Assembly: GCA_023898725.1 (NCBI GenBank)
Contig: CP060236.1
Location: 872,501 to 936,500, forward strand
Length of the DNA stretch: 64,000 bases
Origin: Alphaproteobacteria bacterium
GTDB lineage: Bacteria; Pseudomonadota; Alphaproteobacteria; JAUHZC01
Direction: 5' to 3'
Shown: piece by piece, positions 61,203 through 64,000 of the stretch
Layout: each line of letters opens with the position of its first letter
Numbering within the stretch: the first letter of the stretch is position 1
Notes under the pieces: model-generated
What the model was told of the DNA's origin: nothing
Databases searched by the model: none
Seen by the model: only the letters and a program-made list of their open reading frames with translations
Position numbers and translations under genes: made by a program

Positions 61203-61326
61203 CGTTCTACGAATTACGCCCGGCAGTCCAAATTGGGGCGAGGCACGTAGTGCGAAGAATAACCAGTTTGATAGGATTGATTAACTTAGATTTTATGATG
61301 AGGTTGAGGAAGCCCGCCCGGCGAAG
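61203..61326 (+). repeat. right copy of the 124-bp direct repeat
   Basis: Identical to 38471-38594. Just before it, TCCCCTTCGCCA (about 61186-61197) resembles the tRNA-Ser 3' end TCCCCTCCGCCA at the same distance from the left copy. Reverse-strand translation through and upstream of the repeat gives an open stretch including FGLPGVIRRTKPGEGDE, so the repeat may derive from an old coding or dispersed element. Confidence 0.95.
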
Positions 61327-61356
61327 CTGTAAGCGAAGACGGGCTATATGATAAAA

Positions 61357-61595
61357 ATGTATTATATTTATTTTCTAGAATTATCAAATGACAATAGTTA
61401 TGTTGGCTTTAGCAGTAATCGAAAACAGCGACTTTAAGGCCCATAATGATGCTAAAGTGCCTGCAACTGGCGGGACTTCTGCTTGCTAATCTAAAAAGTT
61501 ATGTTGCTGTTGAAACCAAAGAAAAAGCAATGGCTTTGGAAAAATATTTCAAAACTGGCTCTGGAAAGGCAGTGGCATTAAAGCGATTTCTCTAA
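61357..61595 (+). pseudogene. frameshifted GIY-YIG nuclease-like gene
   Basis: The start reads MYYIYFLELSNDNSYVGFSS, matching the GIY-YIG domain (YxVYxLxLSNGxxYVG). A stop and frameshift follow, a middle piece gives KAHNDAKVPAT, and the last piece reads YVAVETKEKAMALEKYFKTG, typical of the end of small UvrC-like GIY-YIG proteins. At least two shifts separate the parts, so it is not functional. From here to tRNA-Lys (61596-61783) I see no other gene. Confidence 0.75.
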
Positions 61596-61783
61596 GTTAT
61601 AACAGTATAACACATGCGTGCCTAAAGAATCGCACAATCACTTAAAATCCCCCAAATTTTCTCTTTTTATGCTCCGATTTTCCGTTAGATGCGAACGTCT
61701 AGGCGCAAGGTAAGCATCTATAAAACCCTTGATCTTACTGGTTTTTTGCAACTTTACTGTTTTGGGGTTTGAAAAACATAAGG

Positions 61784-61859
61784 TGGTGGGCAATACAGGA
61801 TTCGAACCTGTGACCCTCTGATTAAAAGTCAGATGCTCTACCAGCTGAGCTAATTGCCC
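61784..61859 (-). tRNA. tRNA-Lys (TTT anticodon)
   Basis: On the minus strand the acceptor GGGCAAT pairs with ATTGCCC, the D-arm is AGCTCAGCTGGTAGAGC, the anticodon loop CTTTTAA carries TTT, and the T-arm contains GGTTCGAATCC. Discriminator A and an encoded CCA (61784-61786 on the plus strand as TGG) complete it. Confidence 0.97.
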
Positions 61860-61930
61860 TCAGATTTCCGTTCTCAAAATACGGTGTTGTAGGGTATAGG
61901 TCAACAACGGATTGTGTGAATTTGTAAAAA

Positions 61931-62890
61931 ATGTCCTATAAAAATGAAATAACACGTGTGATTTCCCCCAATGAAGCAGATATGCGCCTGGATAGGCTTG
62001 TTCGACTGATTCTTTCTGACACTCCCTTGAGTGCCCTACACCGTCTTATTCGTGCGGGAAAAATCCGTGTGAATGGCCTCAAAAAAAAGGGGAACTACCG
62101 TTTGCAATCTGGGGATAGCCTCTCTTTTTCTACGCTTGTTTTTGTCGCTCCTTCCAATTCTCCATCAATCTCGTTTTCCTGTGATAAAGACCGCAAATAT
62201 ATCCAAAGCATGATTCTTGCGGATTTGCCGGGGTGCGTGGTTCTTAATAAACCTTATGGAATGTCTACCCAGGGAGGAACAGCTGTAGGGAAAAGTCTTG
62301 ATAGATTACTGGCGTATCTTGATGAGTTTTTTGCGATAGATCGTTCTATGACCCAGGGTTGTCGGCTTGTTCATCGTTTAGATAAAGAAACTTCCGGGAT
62401 TATAGTTGTGGCCAAAGATCGCAAATTTGCCGAGTTTCTCGCGCACCAATTTCGTGCCTCCGAAGTTCAAAAATCCTATGTTGCTGTGGTGTGGGGAAAA
62501 ACACCTATGAGAGGACAGATAAACCAACCTCTTGTTGATGCATCTGGAAAGTCTCGTGAGTCTTGCACAGCGTACACGCGTCTTTATGCAGGAACGTTTC
62601 ATAACTATGACGTATCAGTATTGCGGATTGTCACACAAACGGGCCGTAAACATCAGATTAGAAAACATTTTTCTTATCTCAGGCACCCCTTAGTGGGAGA
62701 CCGTAAATATATTATGCCGGCATATAGTTTGTTAAATCGTGGCGTAAATCTTCAGCTGTGTGCCCAGTTTCTTAGGTTTCAATTACCAGATGGTACGCAT
62801 AGGGAGTTTCGCGTAGGTCTTCCTGAGCATATGTCCAAGCTTCTAGATACTATTCAATGTGATCAACGGCTTATTCCCCTTATGGACTAG
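61931..62890 (+). CDS. RluC/RluD-family 23S rRNA pseudouridine synthase
   Basis: A 319-residue enzyme with an N-terminal S4 RNA-binding domain (RLDRLVRLILSDTPLSALHR, about residues 18-75) and the synthase domain. The catalytic Asp is in RLVHRLDKETSGIIVVAKD (about 148), and the C-terminal TGRKHQIRKHF motif is present. The layout is that of RluC or RluD; which uridines it modifies cannot be told. It runs into the convergent gap with hdaA. Confidence 0.92.
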   Translation: MSYKNEITRVISPNEADMRLDRLVRLILSDTPLSALHRLIRAGKIRVNGLKKKGNYRLQSGDSLSFSTLVFVAPSNSPSISFSCDKDRKYIQSMILADLPGCVVLNKPYGMSTQGGTAVGKSLDRLLAYLDEFFAIDRSMTQGCRLVHRLDKETSGIIVVAKDRKFAEFLAHQFRASEVQKSYVAVVWGKTPMRGQINQPLVDASGKSRESCTAYTRLYAGTFHNYDVSVLRIVTQTGRKHQIRKHFSYLRHPLVGDRKYIMPAYSLLNRGVNLQLCAQFLRFQLPDGTHREFRVGLPEHMSKLLDTIQCDQRLIPLMD

Positions 62891-62945
62891 TGTGACAGTA
62901 ATAGACCTTCTTGCTCATGAGTGTGTGTAAGTCGTTTTTTATTGT

Positions 62946-63614
62946 TCATGCTCTTTTTATGTCCTCTAGTACACTACGTATAACAGGTAAGGTAATATTA
63001 CGGTGCTGTTCTTCTACACAAAAGGTAAGGGCTGAGATTATCTGATCAATGGCCTCATACGTGCGGTTGATACGCACGATTACATAATCAAGTACCTCGG
63101 CCTTAACGTGCCATTGCATATCAGCAAAGCGTTTCAGGAGGATCCCACGCATGAGAATTTCATCGGGTTCTGGCATAGTAATAATGTGGCTTGATCGCAG
63201 TCGTGATAGCAAATCCGGTAATAGATGCGGAAAGTCAGCAACAGAGGTAGTGGATGTAACCAGCAACCGTGCATTCATTTCCTTGATTTTGTTATACATA
63301 TGAAAAAGAACCTCTGGATCTCTTACTCTTTCAACATTATCAATGCATACATAGGCACTGGTGTCGATAGAGGGCAAGGAAGTCAGGTCAGCCCCACTAT
63401 ATAAGGTTCCATGGTGTGTATCAGTAAATATATTCGCAAGGTGTGTTTTTCCCCCACCGCGGCTTGCCCTTAGATAAACACAGTGACTGGACCATTCCTG
63501 AGTGTTTTGAAGGGTATGCCATATAAATTGATTGCGCTCTGTGATGCAGTAATCGCTGAGGGCATAGCTATCATTCTCACGAAAAGAGAGTGTGTATTGG
63601 CCTTTGTGTATCAT
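62946..63614 (-). CDS. hdaA: HdaA: DnaA-related regulatory ATPase
   Basis: A 222-residue protein equivalent to the AAA+ domain of DnaA without the DNA-binding domain. It has YLRASRGGGKTHLANIF (Walker A), AYVCIDNVE (Walker B) and LLSRLRSS (Box VII/arginine-finger region). Hda proteins stimulate ATP hydrolysis by DnaA after initiation. It overlaps the pgsA-like gene by 4 bases, a pairing seen in other Alphaproteobacteria. Confidence 0.88.
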   Translation of the reverse strand: MIHKGQYTLSFRENDSYALSDYCITERNQFIWHTLQNTQEWSSHCVYLRASRGGGKTHLANIFTDTHHGTLYSGADLTSLPSIDTSAYVCIDNVERVRDPEVLFHMYNKIKEMNARLLVTSTTSVADFPHLLPDLLSRLRSSHIITMPEPDEILMRGILLKRFADMQWHVKAEVLDYVIVRINRTYEAIDQIISALTFCVEEQHRNITLPVIRSVLEDIKRA

Positions 63615-64000
63615 GATTGCTTTCGCAGTCGCGTCACTTGATGAAGGTATATGGCTGCGGAAAAAACCGTTGTTATTGCAACCATGGTCCCTACTGCAGG
63701 AAGTGTACTGGATGGTATCCTGTTTTCATGCACAAGGTGGAGAAACACTATTAGAAGATAAAAAAGCTGCAGTGCGGTATTTGCTTTGCTTACCCAGTGT
63801 GGAGAAATCCTTATAGTTCCTAGTCTCGGATGCATTTTTATCATTAATACGGTTATTACAATGGCCAGATCACGCCCAATGACAAGAATGGTAAGTGCAC
63901 AAGGAATAATTCCCATAAAAGTAAAATGACCGTAAAGCGCAACCATCATAATTTTGTCCGCAACGGGATCAAGATATGCCCCGAGTTTTGTTTGCTGATT
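63611..64000 (-). CDS. pgsA: CDP-diacylglycerol--glycerol-3-phosphate 3-phosphatidyltransferase (5' end outside window)
   Basis: The visible 129 residues are the C-terminal part of a CDP-alcohol phosphatidyltransferase. The window edge cuts the gene inside the active site: LGAYLDPVADKI is the end of the DG-x(2)-AR-x(8)-G-x(3)-D-x(3)-D motif. Three further hydrophobic helices follow. The enzyme makes phosphatidylglycerol phosphate in the inner membrane. It is upstream of and overlaps hdaA. Confidence 0.88.
   Translation of the reverse strand, partial: NQQTKLGAYLDPVADKIMMVALYGHFTFMGIIPCALTILVIGRDLAIVITVLMIKMHPRLGTIRISPHWVSKANTALQLFYLLIVFLHLVHENRIPSSTLPAVGTMVAITTVFSAAIYLHQVTRLRKQS

Larger units (their letters stand above)
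38471..61326 (+). other. surface-glycan biosynthesis island
   Basis: About 22.9 kb with nearly all genes on the plus strand, short overlaps between neighbours, and base composition visibly richer in A+T than the flanks, especially 39.6-56 kb. The 124-bp direct repeats lie at both ends; tRNA-Ser is outside the left end and tRNA-Lys beyond the right. No integrase or recombinase gene is present inside. The content is a nonulosonate pathway, an acetamidino-sugar set, modification enzymes, glycosyltransferases and an ABC exporter. Confidence 0.75.

Noticed and set aside
38471..61326. Prophage or integrative conjugative element
   Set aside because: There are no integrase, phage structural, conjugation or replication genes; only glycan genes and a regulator lie between the repeats.
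61118..61351. 77-codon plus-strand frame across the right repeat
   Set aside because: Arg-rich with no family resemblance, and it is not preserved in the same form at the left copy; better explained as repeat sequence.

Overview
The window looks like the chromosome of an alphaproteobacterium, probably a host-associated one of the Holosporales/Rickettsiales-like kind. The evidence is an NDUFA12-like complex I protein next to mlaD, an Hda-type DnaA paralogue beside pgsA, a cmk-rpsA pair, a split nuo operon ending at nuoI, and a full sdhCDAB operon. The lineage is inferred from gene content; no 16S rRNA gene is present.

Layout. 1-0.85 kb: mlaD and an NDUFA12 homologue (minus). 1.0-5.7 kb: rimP-nusA-infB behind a leader hairpin. 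5.9-10.6 kb: two exported proteins with no recognisable family (one with 69-bp tandem repeats and long coiled coils) and a DUF5946-like protein. 10.7-12 kb: a dicarboxylate/cation symporter. 12.1-20.3 kb: nuoABCDEFGHI, the peripheral arm of complex I plus NuoH; nuoJ-N are not here. 20.4-23.7 kb: a small exported acidic repeat protein, cmk, rpsA and a candidate structured RNA ending in a terminator. 23.75-24.66 kb: a decayed IS1595/IS1016-type element beside a possible peptidase relic. 24.9-29.4 kb: a LysR regulator and sdhCDAB. 29.4-35.8 kb: a periplasmic solute-binding protein and a two-partner secretion pair (TpsB transporter and a 1216-aa TpsA adhesin). 35.8-38.3 kb: an Atm1-type ABC exporter and a LOG-family protein. 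38.4 kb: tRNA-Ser(GGA).

38.5-61.3 kb: a visibly more A+T-rich surface-glycan island, all on the plus strand and almost without gaps, bounded by two identical 124-bp direct repeats, with tRNA-Ser just outside the left end and tRNA-Lys about 0.5 kb beyond the right end. It encodes a winged-helix regulator, an ABC exporter/flippase, a legionaminic-acid-type nonulosonate pathway (LegB, LegC, LegG, LegI, NeuD/PglD-like, PtmE-like, CMP-sugar synthetase), modification enzymes (deacetylase, methyltransferases, SGNH hydrolase, two Gfo/Idh oxidoreductases), a HisH2-HisF2-WbpG amidotransferase set expected to make an acetamidino sugar, a WbpB-WbpD fusion with WbpE for 2,3-diamino-uronic acid, and two probable glycosyltransferases. 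legC carries an uninterrupted G13 tract inside its coding sequence, immediately after the PLP-lysine region, which makes it a strong candidate for phase-variable control of the glycan.

61.4-64 kb: a broken GIY-YIG gene, tRNA-Lys(TTT), an RluC/D pseudouridine synthase, hdaA, and the 3' part of pgsA running off the window. The TPS adhesin, the exported repeat proteins and the possibly switchable glycan island together point to a cell surface specialised for interaction with a host; that is inference.
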